Of a stretch of DNA of 34,089 nt, positions 23,637 to 31,219 are shown piece by piece. Source of the stretch: Bacteroidales bacterium (GTDB lineage Bacteria > Bacteroidota > Bacteroidia > Bacteroidales > UBA932); assembly GCA_017437125.1 (NCBI GenBank), contig JAFSBV010000028.1, positions 1 through 34,089 on the forward strand, read 5' to 3'. The position numbers and the translations under genes were made by a program. Within the stretch, counting starts at the first letter, position 1; every line of letters begins with the position of its first letter. A model generated the notes under the pieces. The model worked only from the letters and a program-made list of their open reading frames with translations, searched no databases and had not been told where the DNA came from.

Positions 23637-24677
23637 ATGGCTAAAGGATTTACAGAGACAGACTCTCTTTGCAGGGAGATAGTGAATGATGCACGTCGTG
23701 GTATCTTCAAACCGGTTTATCTTCTTATGGGAGAGGAACCGTATTATGTAGATATGGTTTGCGACGCAATTCTCGAACATTGCCTGGATGAGAGTGAACG
23801 TGACTTCAATCAGACTGTATGTTATGGCGCCGATGTTACAGCAGATGCAGTGATAACTGCTGCCAGACGTTATCCCATGTTTGCAGAGAGGCAGCTTGTG
23901 GTCGTGAAGGAGGCTCAGATGATGAAGACGCTTGAGGAACTGGCTGTATATTGTCAGAAGCCTCTTGAATCGACAGTCCTGGTTGTTGCCATGCGTGGCG
24001 CCTCTGCCGATAAGAGAAAATCTTTCTACAAGACTGTGTCAAAGATGGGTGTAGTCGTTGACTCTCAGGCTGTGAAGGATTATGATATGCCTAAGTGGAT
24101 TTCGATGTTCTATCAGACCAAAGGCCTGAGAATAGCCCCTGATGCGGCAGTGCTGATGGCAGAACATGCCGGATCGGATCTGAACAAGATCGCCATCGAG
24201 ACCGAGAAGATGCTCAAGAATCTTCCTGAGGGAACTGTCGAGGTCAGTGCGTCAGACATCGAGAAGAATGTGGGTATCAGCCGCCAGTTCAGCATATTCG
24301 AGCTGACAAAGGAGCTGTCCATGAAGAATTCGGCAAAGGCTTTGCGTATTGCGGCATATATCGGCTCAGCAGCCAAGTTTGCCATGCCTATGGCGGTCAG
24401 TGCCCTGTTCACTCATTTTTACAGGATATTGAAGTACGGAGCATTGCTTATGACTACACCGCGTCCTGCAAACGACCAGAAGGCCAAGGTGCTGGGTGTG
24501 AATCCGTATTTCTTCAGTGAATATGACACTGCCGTAAGGAATTATCCGTTGAAGAAATGCATGGCTGTAATCGCCTTGCTTAAGGAATATGACTATAAGG
24601 GAAAGGGAGGCGATGTTGGAGAGGCAACTCCTGCAGAACTTATGGTCGAACTTACTGCGAAAATACTTAACATTTAA
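23637..24677 (+). CDS. holA: DNA polymerase III subunit delta
   Basis: The 346-residue protein fits HolA along its length: GIFKPVYLLMGEEPYYVDMVCDAIL near the N-terminus, AARRYPMFAERQLVVVKEAQ, GLRIAPDAAVLMAEHAGSDLNKIAIETEKML, and the C-terminal helical domain with ISRQFSIFELTKELSMKNSAKALRIA. It is the clamp-loader subunit that opens the beta sliding clamp. It heads a tightly spaced operon with an ABC exporter, nucleotidase proteins and MntP, which have no obvious functional link to replication. Confidence 0.93.
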   Translation: MAKGFTETDSLCREIVNDARRGIFKPVYLLMGEEPYYVDMVCDAILEHCLDESERDFNQTVCYGADVTADAVITAARRYPMFAERQLVVVKEAQMMKTLEELAVYCQKPLESTVLVVAMRGASADKRKSFYKTVSKMGVVVDSQAVKDYDMPKWISMFYQTKGLRIAPDAAVLMAEHAGSDLNKIAIETEKMLKNLPEGTVEVSASDIEKNVGISRQFSIFELTKELSMKNSAKALRIAAYIGSAAKFAMPMAVSALFTHFYRILKYGALLMTTPRPANDQKAKVLGVNPYFFSEYDTAVRNYPLKKCMAVIALLKEYDYKGKGGDVGEATPAELMVELTAKILNI

Positions 24678-24683
24678 TATAAA

Positions 24684-25601
24684 ATGGGACTTATTCAATG
24701 TAAAGATGTCTGCAAGAGCTTCGGAGAAAAGGTGGCTCTTGATCATGTTTCGGTGGACATCCCGAAAGGAAAGATCTTCGGTCTTCTCGGACCAAACGGT
24801 GCCGGAAAGACCACTTTGATCAGAATCATAAACCGAATCACCATCCCGAATGGTGGCGAGGTGCTGTTTGACGGACGTCCTATCACGCAGGATGATGTGG
24901 AGAAGATCGGTTATCTCCCCGAGGAAAGAGGCCTCTATCGCAAGATGAAGGTCGGTGAGCAGGCTATGTATTTCGCCCAGCTCAAGGGTATGACTTCCAG
25001 GGAGGCTGCAATAGAACTCAAGAAGTGGTTCGTGAGATTCGGAATCGAGAGCTGGTGGAACAAGAAGGTTGAAGAACTCTCAAAGGGAATGGCGCAGAAG
25101 GTACAGTTCATAACGACTGTCGTTCATAAGCCTTCGCTTCTCATCCTTGATGAACCATTCTCAGGCTTTGACCCTGTGAATGCACAGATTATCCGTGAGG
25201 AAATACTCAGACTGAAAGCTGAGGGAGCGACAATCATCCTTTCTACCCACAATATGGAGTCTGTCGAGGAACTTTGTGACAATATCGCTCTCATCAACAA
25301 ATCTCATGTAGTGATTACCGGAGGCGTTGACGAGATCCGTCATAAATACGGAAACAACAACGTGGAACTCATATATACCGGCAAGCCGCTTGAGTCCGCA
25401 AATGGTCTTTTCACAGTTCTTTCGGATCAGGATGATGCCGGCAGACATACGGCAGTACTTGCCTTGGATGGTAGCGCAGACAGTAACAAGGCACTTAGAG
25501 AGATCATATCACAGGGCGTTGCAGTCAATTCATTCAAGGAACTTGTTCCAAGGATGAACGACATATTCATCAAACTTGTAACAGAGGAGGACCAGCTATG
25601 A
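24684..25601 (+). CDS. ABC transporter ATP-binding protein, NatA-like
   Basis: The 305-residue ATPase has Walker A GPNGAGKTT, Q-loop region, signature LSKGMAQKVQF (LSKGM instead of the usual LSGGQ, common in this subfamily), Walker B LLILDEPFSGFDP and the H-loop STHNMES. The last 80 residues form the extra C-terminal domain seen in NatA-type exporters (DUF4162-like). It pairs with the permease that overlaps it by 4 bp. The transported substrate is unknown. Confidence 0.93.
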   Translation: MGLIQCKDVCKSFGEKVALDHVSVDIPKGKIFGLLGPNGAGKTTLIRIINRITIPNGGEVLFDGRPITQDDVEKIGYLPEERGLYRKMKVGEQAMYFAQLKGMTSREAAIELKKWFVRFGIESWWNKKVEELSKGMAQKVQFITTVVHKPSLLILDEPFSGFDPVNAQIIREEILRLKAEGATIILSTHNMESVEELCDNIALINKSHVVITGGVDEIRHKYGNNNVELIYTGKPLESANGLFTVLSDQDDAGRHTAVLALDGSADSNKALREIISQGVAVNSFKELVPRMNDIFIKLVTEEDQL

Positions 25602-26959
25602 AAATGAGAAACATAAAGACCATCATATCCCGTGAATATCTTACCAGGGTAAAAAAGAAGTCATTCCTTCTCACGACATTCCTTGTGCCAGTGCTTTTTG
25701 CAGCCATGTGCATCCTTCCGAGTGTCATAATGTTCATGGCAAAGGATACAGGCAAGCAGGTTGCAGTGATCGATCAGTCCGGAATCGTGCTTCCGTATCT
25801 GACTGACAGCGAGAGTGTTGACTATACGGATTATTCTTCAGAGCCGGTTGACGAAATGAAGAACCGCTTTGAGGAGCTCGGCCTTGATGCCGTTGTGGTC
25901 GTTTCCCCTCTTGATACTGCAGCAAGAACAGTCAGCGTGGCTTCATATTCCGCAAAGCCTCTCAGCATGGAGCTGAAGGAAGGAGTCCAGTCCAAGGTGA
26001 ATGACGCTGTGGAGGACTATCGTCTCGCACTTTATGACATCACCGACCTCAAGCAGATAATGGAAGATGTCAAGGCCGATGTCTCGATGTCAACTTATAC
26101 TCTTGACGAATCGGGTGAGGAGAAGATAACTTCTTCCGAGGTATATATGATCATATCGATGGTTCTTTCTATCATCATCTATATGTTCATCGCGATGTTC
26201 TCAGGAATGGTGATGCAGAGTGTGATCGAGGAAAAGGCCAGCCGTGTGGTTGAGGTACTTGTTTCATCTGTGAAAGCTACCGAACTCATGTTTGGAAAGA
26301 TCATCGGTGTGGCTTGTGTAGCATTGACACAGTTCTTCCTCTGGATCGTCCTTACATTGATACTTGTAGGAGGTTTCTCTGCATTCTCAGGCTTCGATTC
26401 CATCATGGGCGATCCTGAGCAGACTGAACAGATGATGGAGATGCCTGCACAGATGGGAGGTGTAGATATGGCCGAAATGACTGCTGCAATGCAGGAAGAA
26501 GACGGAATGGGAGCAGTTCTGAGCACTCTCAGGGATATCAACTGGGCTCAGATGATCATTGCCTTCGTGATTTATTTCGCTCTCGGCTATCTGCTGTATG
26601 CGTCGTTCTTTGCCGCAATCGGCTCTGCAGTTGAGAATGAGGCTGACACAAACCAGCTTCAGATGCCTGTCACAGTCCCTCTTCTTCTCGCGTTCTTCAT
26701 CGCTATATATGCATTCAACGCTCCTGACAGCCCTATAGTATGGTGGGGATCGATGATTCCTTTTACATCTCCGATAGTCATGCTTGCCAGAATTCCTTTC
26801 GGAGTACCGATGTGGGAGCTTATACTTTCAATTGCCCTTCTGGTAGCTACATTCATCGCATGTGGATGGGCTTCTGCGAAGATATATAAGATAGGTATCC
26901 TCATGTTCGGCAAGAAGACCACATTCAAGGATCTTTGGAAATGGCTCAGACAGAATTGA
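25598..26959 (+). CDS. ABC-2 type permease, NatB-like
   Basis: The 453-residue protein has an N-terminal membrane segment (about 27-50), a large extracytoplasmic domain (about 50-180), then five or so membrane segments, with the conserved IEEKASRVVEVLVSSVKATELMFGKIIGVA segment. A loop between membrane segments (about residues 268-305) is rich in methionine and acidic residues (EQMMEMPAQMGGVDMAEMTAAM), which is unusual. It forms an exporter with the preceding ATPase. The start overlaps the ATPase stop by 4 bp. Confidence 0.9.
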   Translation: MKMRNIKTIISREYLTRVKKKSFLLTTFLVPVLFAAMCILPSVIMFMAKDTGKQVAVIDQSGIVLPYLTDSESVDYTDYSSEPVDEMKNRFEELGLDAVVVVSPLDTAARTVSVASYSAKPLSMELKEGVQSKVNDAVEDYRLALYDITDLKQIMEDVKADVSMSTYTLDESGEEKITSSEVYMIISMVLSIIIYMFIAMFSGMVMQSVIEEKASRVVEVLVSSVKATELMFGKIIGVACVALTQFFLWIVLTLILVGGFSAFSGFDSIMGDPEQTEQMMEMPAQMGGVDMAEMTAAMQEEDGMGAVLSTLRDINWAQMIIAFVIYFALGYLLYASFFAAIGSAVENEADTNQLQMPVTVPLLLAFFIAIYAFNAPDSPIVWWGSMIPFTSPIVMLARIPFGVPMWELILSIALLVATFIACGWASAKIYKIGILMFGKKTTFKDLWKWLRQN

Positions 26960-26961
26960 TC

Positions 26962-27804
26962 ATGAAGAGAATTTCAATCATCGCCGCCTCATTTCTCCTG
27001 TGCTTCAGTGTGTCCGCTCAGGAATATCACTGGAAGCATGTGGAGATGGACGGTACCAGAACCGGTTGCACTGCACCGTCCAAGGATAACGTGGCTGAGA
27101 CAGTCGGAACCTTCAAGGGAGGCAGATATATCGCTCCTGACGGAAAGACATATGGCAGAAGATCCATTGTGACCAGGACTGCCCGTGTCGTCCTTGATGC
27201 TCAGCCATCTATGGCTCGTGTAAAGGATGTCATCGGTCGTTCGACTGCCGCTATGGAGGCTGAATATCCTGAAAGCGCCCTCTCAAACTGGTTCATCGAC
27301 TTACTTATGGCAAGGACTGAAGAACTTGCTGGCAAGAAGGTGGATGTAGGAATAGGCAATTTCGGAGGTATCCGTATCGATATGCCGGAGGGTGATATCA
27401 TACTTGACGATATGCTTTCCATGTTCCCGTTCAAGAACCAGCTCGCATATGTCGAGCATACCGGAAGGCAGATAAGGAAGATTCTTGAGGGAATGGCAGA
27501 GGACCGTTTTCAGGTTCTTGGTGGAGTGAGAGTTGTAGCGGAAGGAGGAAAGCTTGTTTCTGCCGAGATAGGAGGCGAGCCTATAGACGATGACAAGGTA
27601 TATGGGCTTGCTACGATTTCGTTCCTTCTGACCGGTGGCGACGGCCTTTCATTGGCTGAGGATGCCTTGTCGGTCACATTGTTTGAGAATGAAGACATAA
27701 TCGATGCTGTTCTTGCCCATGTAAATGCAGAGACAGCTGCCGGAAGACCTATTGAATACCAGGCCGACGGACGTGTAATCATTAAAGACCTTAAGAAGAA
27801 ATGA
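26962..27804 (+). CDS. Exported 5'-nucleotidase C-terminal-domain protein
   Basis: The 280-residue protein starts with a signal peptide (cleavage near SVSAQ-E). It matches the C-terminal, substrate-binding domain of UshA-like 5'-nucleotidases: SNWFIDLLMARTEELAGKKVDVGIGNFGGIRIDMPEGDIILDDMLSMFPFKNQLAYVEHTGRQIRKILEG and FLLTGGDG. The catalytic metal domain is missing here and is encoded by the next gene, which overlaps by 4 bp. The start at 26962 is chosen because it opens the signal peptide, 2 bp after the permease stop. Confidence 0.9.
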   Translation: MKRISIIAASFLLCFSVSAQEYHWKHVEMDGTRTGCTAPSKDNVAETVGTFKGGRYIAPDGKTYGRRSIVTRTARVVLDAQPSMARVKDVIGRSTAAMEAEYPESALSNWFIDLLMARTEELAGKKVDVGIGNFGGIRIDMPEGDIILDDMLSMFPFKNQLAYVEHTGRQIRKILEGMAEDRFQVLGGVRVVAEGGKLVSAEIGGEPIDDDKVYGLATISFLLTGGDGLSLAEDALSVTLFENEDIIDAVLAHVNAETAAGRPIEYQADGRVIIKDLKKK

Positions 27805-28607
27805 GACGGGTGATATTTACATTATTGGCTGTGTTTGCCGTAGCATCCCTGAATGCTCAGGATCTCACCATACTTCATCTGAACGATACACACAGTCACA
27901 TCGATCCCCAGCGTTCCGGAGATTACAAGGGCAGAGGGGGAGTGATAGAGCAGGCTGCTTATATCGACAGTGTGCGTCATGCTGAAGGAAAGAGGAATGT
28001 GCTTCTCCTCCATGCCGGAGATTATGGCCAGGGAACGTCGTATTTCACTGAACTTGAAGGGAATATCGAAATCGATGTGATGAATTCATTGGGATTTGAT
28101 GTCGCGTGTCTCGGAAATCATGAATTTGACAATGGCATTCCGGAACTTGCACGTCGCCTCTCAAACCTCAAGGCAGATGTGGTATGTGCAAACTATGATT
28201 TCACAGGAACGGCTCTCGAGAATCTTGTGAAGCCTTATGTCATTGTGAAGAAAGCAGGAAAAAAGATAGGAATTATAGGACTTCTTACTGACATAATGGA
28301 TGTGGTTGACAGTGAGATAGCAAAGGAACTTCAGTATCAGGATCCGGTAGCGACCGTAAACAGGCTCGCTGATTATCTCAAGGATGAGAAGAATTGCGAT
28401 ATGGTCATCTGCCTCTCTCATCTCGGTTATTCCGAAGACAAAGATCTGGCATCCCGGACAAGGGACGTCGATGTGATTGTCGGTGGTCACTCACATACTC
28501 TTCTTCATAAGAAGCAGCTCGTGAAGAATCCGGATGGTGAAGATGTCGTTGTGGTCCAAAACTGGAAATGGGGGCTTAATGTGGGTTGTCTGACAGTAGA
28601 TTTCTAA
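27801..28607 (+). CDS. Exported 5'-nucleotidase-type metallophosphoesterase
   Basis: The 268-residue protein has a signal peptide (cleavage near SLNAQ-D) and the metallophosphoesterase motifs of UshA-like enzymes: LHLNDTHSHIDP, LLLHAGDYGQGT, CLGNHEFDNG, LSHLGYSED and VGGHSHTL. It lacks the C-terminal nucleotidase domain, which is supplied by the preceding gene. The two products probably work together in the periplasm to remove phosphate from nucleotides. Its stop directly abuts the start of mntP. Confidence 0.92.
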   Translation: MRRVIFTLLAVFAVASLNAQDLTILHLNDTHSHIDPQRSGDYKGRGGVIEQAAYIDSVRHAEGKRNVLLLHAGDYGQGTSYFTELEGNIEIDVMNSLGFDVACLGNHEFDNGIPELARRLSNLKADVVCANYDFTGTALENLVKPYVIVKKAGKKIGIIGLLTDIMDVVDSEIAKELQYQDPVATVNRLADYLKDEKNCDMVICLSHLGYSEDKDLASRTRDVDVIVGGHSHTLLHKKQLVKNPDGEDVVVVQNWKWGLNVGCLTVDF

Positions 28608-29171
28608 ATGGAAGCAGCGGAATTACTTATTATAGCGGTAGGCGTCTCTATGGACGCCTTCGCTGTATCGATATGCAAGGGCTTGGCAGTCAGACGTCTT
28701 CGCCCTAAGCATGCGGCGATGACAGCCTTGTGGTTCGGTGGATTTCAGGCTCTCATGCCGTTGATCGGCTATTATCTCGGAGTCAGCTTTTCTGATTTCG
28801 TCTCAAGTGTGGATCATTGGATCGCATTCATCCTTCTCGGGCTGATCGGTGCCAATATGCTGAAGGAATCTTTCCAGAAGGACGACTCATGTTCTCTTGA
28901 CCCTGACTTCTCGTTCAGGACAATGCTTGCCATGGCGGTGGCAACCAGCATAGATGCACTGGCTATCGGTGTGTCATTCGCATTCCTTAAGGTAAACATA
29001 TGGCATGCCATCCTTTTCATCGGTATCACTACCGCCGCTTTTTCGGCAATAGGAGTATGCGTGGGCAATCTTTTCGGATGTAGGTACAAGTCAAAGGCTG
29101 AGTTCGCAGGAGGATTCATCCTTATAATAATGGGAATAAAGATTCTCCTTGATCATACAGTGCTTGGCTGA
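28608..29171 (+). CDS. mntP: Manganese efflux pump MntP
   Basis: The 187-residue membrane protein has six membrane segments and the two half-repeats typical of MntP: VGVSMDAFAVSICKGLAV near the N-terminus and AVATSIDALAIGVSFAFL near residue 110, each with the conserved Asp-Ala pair. It exports Mn(II). The ATG follows the preceding stop with no gap, so no riboswitch is present. The last 19 bp overlap the opposing AraC gene. Confidence 0.94.
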   Translation: MEAAELLIIAVGVSMDAFAVSICKGLAVRRLRPKHAAMTALWFGGFQALMPLIGYYLGVSFSDFVSSVDHWIAFILLGLIGANMLKESFQKDDSCSLDPDFSFRTMLAMAVATSIDALAIGVSFAFLKVNIWHAILFIGITTAAFSAIGVCVGNLFGCRYKSKAEFAGGFILIIMGIKILLDHTVLG

Positions 29172-30007
29172 TTAAGTGAATTGCGGAATTCCTTGGGAGA
29201 CACTCCTGTAAATGATTTGAAGAAACGGCCGAATGACGACTGGTCTGGGAAATTCAGCCTTGAACTTATCTCCTTCAAGGACATGTTTGACTGCTGCATC
29301 ATGAACTTGGAATTGCTGATGATCCTTTCGGTAATCATTGTCCTTGCCGACTTGCCAAGGCTCTCGCGTGTTATCTTTGACAGATAATCCGGAGTTATCA
29401 TCATCACATCCGAATACCATGACACATTGTGGTGCTCGTTGCAATGGCCTGTTATGAGGCTCTTGAATCTTTCCAGTATCACATCCTTGTGTGTCGCCTG
29501 CTCCATGTGGTTGCCATGATCCTTCCTTCTTCTGTCTGAAATGTCAAGCAGGAGGTTATGGACCACATTCTTTATTACGATGGATCTGTAGGTGTGTGTT
29601 TCATCTTCTATATATCTAAGCAGTCTTCTGATTGATCCTATGAGCAGTTCATAGTCGGCATCATTGAATTCCTGATAAGGGTATTGCTTTTTCAGCTGCA
29701 GATTGATCGGTGATTTTCTTGAGGTCCTTATTTCATTCTGAAATTCGGTGGAGAAGATGAGGTGATATCCTTTGACTTCCTTCTTTACCTGCAGATACTT
29801 GATCTTGTCACCTGGATGCAGATGCAGGGTTGACTGGCTCTTCAGATTGAATATCCTTCTGTTGACATCTACAGTCATTTCTCCTTCATCCAGCATCAGA
29901 AGGTGAAACTTGTCAAGTGTCAGTCTGTCGAATTTCTGTGTTGAACCATACAGATTCCTGATAATGATCCGGTCGTCATCGTATTCTCTGAAAATATAAT
30001 TATTCAT
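29153..30007 (-). CDS. AraC-family transcriptional regulator
   Basis: The 284-residue protein has an N-terminal cupin-like sensing region (about 20-110) and a C-terminal AraC/XylS double helix-turn-helix: YSDVMMITPDYLSKITRESLGKSARTMITERIISNSKFMMQQSNMSLKEISSRLNFPDQSSFGRFFKSFTGVSPKEFRNSL. The ligand and target genes are unknown. A direct repeat of 10 bp spaced by 21 bp lies 49-79 bp upstream and would suit autoregulation. Convergent overlap with mntP is probably coincidental. Confidence 0.92.
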   Translation of the reverse strand: MNNYIFREYDDDRIIIRNLYGSTQKFDRLTLDKFHLLMLDEGEMTVDVNRRIFNLKSQSTLHLHPGDKIKYLQVKKEVKGYHLIFSTEFQNEIRTSRKSPINLQLKKQYPYQEFNDADYELLIGSIRRLLRYIEDETHTYRSIVIKNVVHNLLLDISDRRRKDHGNHMEQATHKDVILERFKSLITGHCNEHHNVSWYSDVMMITPDYLSKITRESLGKSARTMITERIISNSKFMMQQSNMSLKEISSRLNFPDQSSFGRFFKSFTGVSPKEFRNSLNQPSTV

Positions 30008-30055
30008 AGTTTATCCGTTTTCGCGATAAAGATATGCAATTTTTGCGAGAAAGTA

Positions 30056-30086
30056 CGGAAAATGCATATTAAAGAGCGGAAAATGC
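30056..30086. promoter_or_regulatory. 21-bp-phased direct repeat, candidate AraC operator
   Basis: CGGAAAATGC occurs at 30056-30065 and again at 30077-30086, exactly 21 bp apart, i.e. two helix turns. Head-to-tail half-sites on one DNA face are the usual target of AraC-family dimers. A near-consensus -7 element on the minus strand (TATCTTTA, 30027-30034) lies between the repeat and the araC-type gene. Confidence 0.55.
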
Positions 30087-30222
30087 TATTTATATCTTAT
30101 CGGGTTATTCTGACCTTTGTTGATGAAATAATTAAGGTATATCGCTACAATCCGGACTTAAACAAAGAGACTTCAATAGATCGGTATATCTATTTTATTT
30201 GGATTATGAGTCAATATCCACT
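30087..30222. other. Intergenic stretch without recognised gene
   Basis: This is part of the 534-bp gap between the AraC gene and the response regulator. I see no open frame with protein-like content. TTTATTTG at 30195-30202 is a one-mismatch -7 element that could drive a short rightward transcript ending at the hairpin at 30223-30255. Confidence 0.3.
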
Positions 30223-30255
30223 CCGTCATTCCCTGTGAAGGGCATGACGGATTTT
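30223..30255 (+). terminator. Terminator-like hairpin, rightward, with no assigned gene
   Basis: CCGTCAT (30223-30229) pairs with ATGACGG (30244-30250), and CCC/GGG pairs inside after one mismatch. ATTTTT follows. No gene upstream on the plus strand uses it, so it may end a short unannotated transcript. Confidence 0.5.
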
Positions 30256-30270
30256 TCATTACCCCTTATA

Positions 30271-30388
30271 AAACAAAATGAGACTTCGCCGCTCTCGCGG
30301 GGATGTCTCACTAACCACATAATTAATAACACTAAAACTAATAACCAATGAGCTGCGGGAGTTCAAGAACTGTTCCCTGATCAACTCG
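30271..30388 (-). ncRNA. Putative small RNA, about 115 nt
   Basis: A leftward transcript is suggested by three agreeing signals. A TAnnTTTG promoter (30393-30400) lies just upstream. The 5' part folds into a two-step stem: GAGTTG (30387-30382) with CAGCTC (30355-30350), and inside it GGGA with TCCC and a GTTC/GAAC hairpin. The 3' end is an intrinsic terminator (TGAGAC/GTCTCA with an inner CCGC/GCGG stem and GAGA loop, plus-strand 30279-30310) followed by TTTTGTTTT. The middle is unpaired and AT-rich. No protein can be read. The RNA family is not known to me. Confidence 0.6.
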
Positions 30389-30392
30389 TTTG

Positions 30393-30400
30393 CAAAGGTA
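30393..30400 (-). promoter_or_regulatory. -7 element for the putative small RNA
   Basis: The minus strand reads TACCTTTG, an exact TAnnTTTG match, about 6 bp before the first paired base of the predicted RNA. Confidence 0.55.
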
Positions 30401-30431
30401 TGCACTTTTTTCATATTACAATCATATATCC

Positions 30432-30459
30432 TGTTAATTTTTTGTTACAAATTGTTAAC
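30432..30459. promoter_or_regulatory. Three helically phased TGTTA repeats, Pho-box-like
   Basis: TGTTAA (30432), TGTTAC (30443) and TGTTAA (30453) are direct repeats spaced 11 and 10 bp, the phasing used by OmpR/PhoB-type response regulators. They lie 55 bp before the -7 element of a PhoB-like regulator gene, so autoregulation is plausible. The site is also about 32 bp upstream of the putative small RNA promoter in the other direction. Confidence 0.5.
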
Positions 30460-30513
30460 ACCCATATAATCAAATATTAATGCCGGAAAAATCCATTTAA
30501 AGGAATAATATTT

Positions 30514-30521
30514 TATATTTG
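30514..30521 (+). promoter_or_regulatory. -7 element for the two-component operon
   Basis: TATATTTG is an exact match 20 bp before the response-regulator ATG at 30542. Confidence 0.65.
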
Positions 30522-30541
30522 CATGATTAAATTGAAAGCAG

Positions 30542-31219
30542 ATGGAAAACAGAATACTTGTTGTGGACGATGAAGCCGGTATCAGGGAAATCCTCCAGTT
30601 CAATCTGGAGAATGCTGGGTTTGAAGTGGATTGTGCATCTTCAGCAGAAGAAGCTCTGGAAATCCTGAACAGTCATCATTCCTTGATTCTTCTTGATGTC
30701 ATGATGGGTGGAATGTCCGGATTCATGATGGCGGAAGTGCTGAGAAAGGAGCGTGACAATCAGATTCCTATCATATTTCTTACGGCAAAGAGTTCGGAAA
30801 ACGATCTTCTTACCGGCTTTTCTTCAGGTGGAGACGATTACATCTCTAAACCTTTTTCCATTCAAGAGGTCATAGTTCGCGTAAAAGCTGTTCTGAAACG
30901 TTCAGCAGCCGTCTCACAGACAGGAAACATTCTTGAAGTCGGTGCTGTGAAGATAGATATTCAGAACAAGATGGTATATGTCAACGGAGAAGCCGTTGTC
31001 TTTTCCAAGAAGGAGTTTGAAATCCTTTCCTTGCTGGCTTCACATCCCGGTCAGATATATTCACGTGATGACATGATCACCGAACTTTGGAAGGATGCTC
31101 CTTATGTCCTTGACAGGACTGTTGACGTACATATAGCCCGCATCAGGAGCAAGCTTGGCACATGCAAGAACTATCTTACTAACCGCACAGGCTACGGCTA
31201 TGTGTTCAATGCTGTATGA
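30542..31219 (+). CDS. OmpR/PhoB-family response regulator
   Basis: The 225-residue protein has a receiver domain (1-115) with acidic pocket VVDDE, phospho-acceptor Asp52 in LILLDVMM, TAKSS and the lysine in YISKPFS. A winged-helix DNA-binding domain (about 125-225) contains VVFSKKEFEILSLLASHPGQIYSRDDMITELW and RTVDVHIARIRSKL...TGYGYVF. Phased TGTTA repeats upstream and the PhoR-like kinase next to it hint at a PhoB-type phosphate regulator, but no phosphate-uptake genes are in the window. It overlaps the kinase gene by 4 bp. Confidence 0.93.
   Translation: MENRILVVDDEAGIREILQFNLENAGFEVDCASSAEEALEILNSHHSLILLDVMMGGMSGFMMAEVLRKERDNQIPIIFLTAKSSENDLLTGFSSGGDDYISKPFSIQEVIVRVKAVLKRSAAVSQTGNILEVGAVKIDIQNKMVYVNGEAVVFSKKEFEILSLLASHPGQIYSRDDMITELWKDAPYVLDRTVDVHIARIRSKLGTCKNYLTNRTGYGYVFNAV

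Noticed and set aside
28560-28608. Manganese riboswitch before mntP
   Set aside because: The preceding stop codon touches the mntP start, leaving no leader for a riboswitch.
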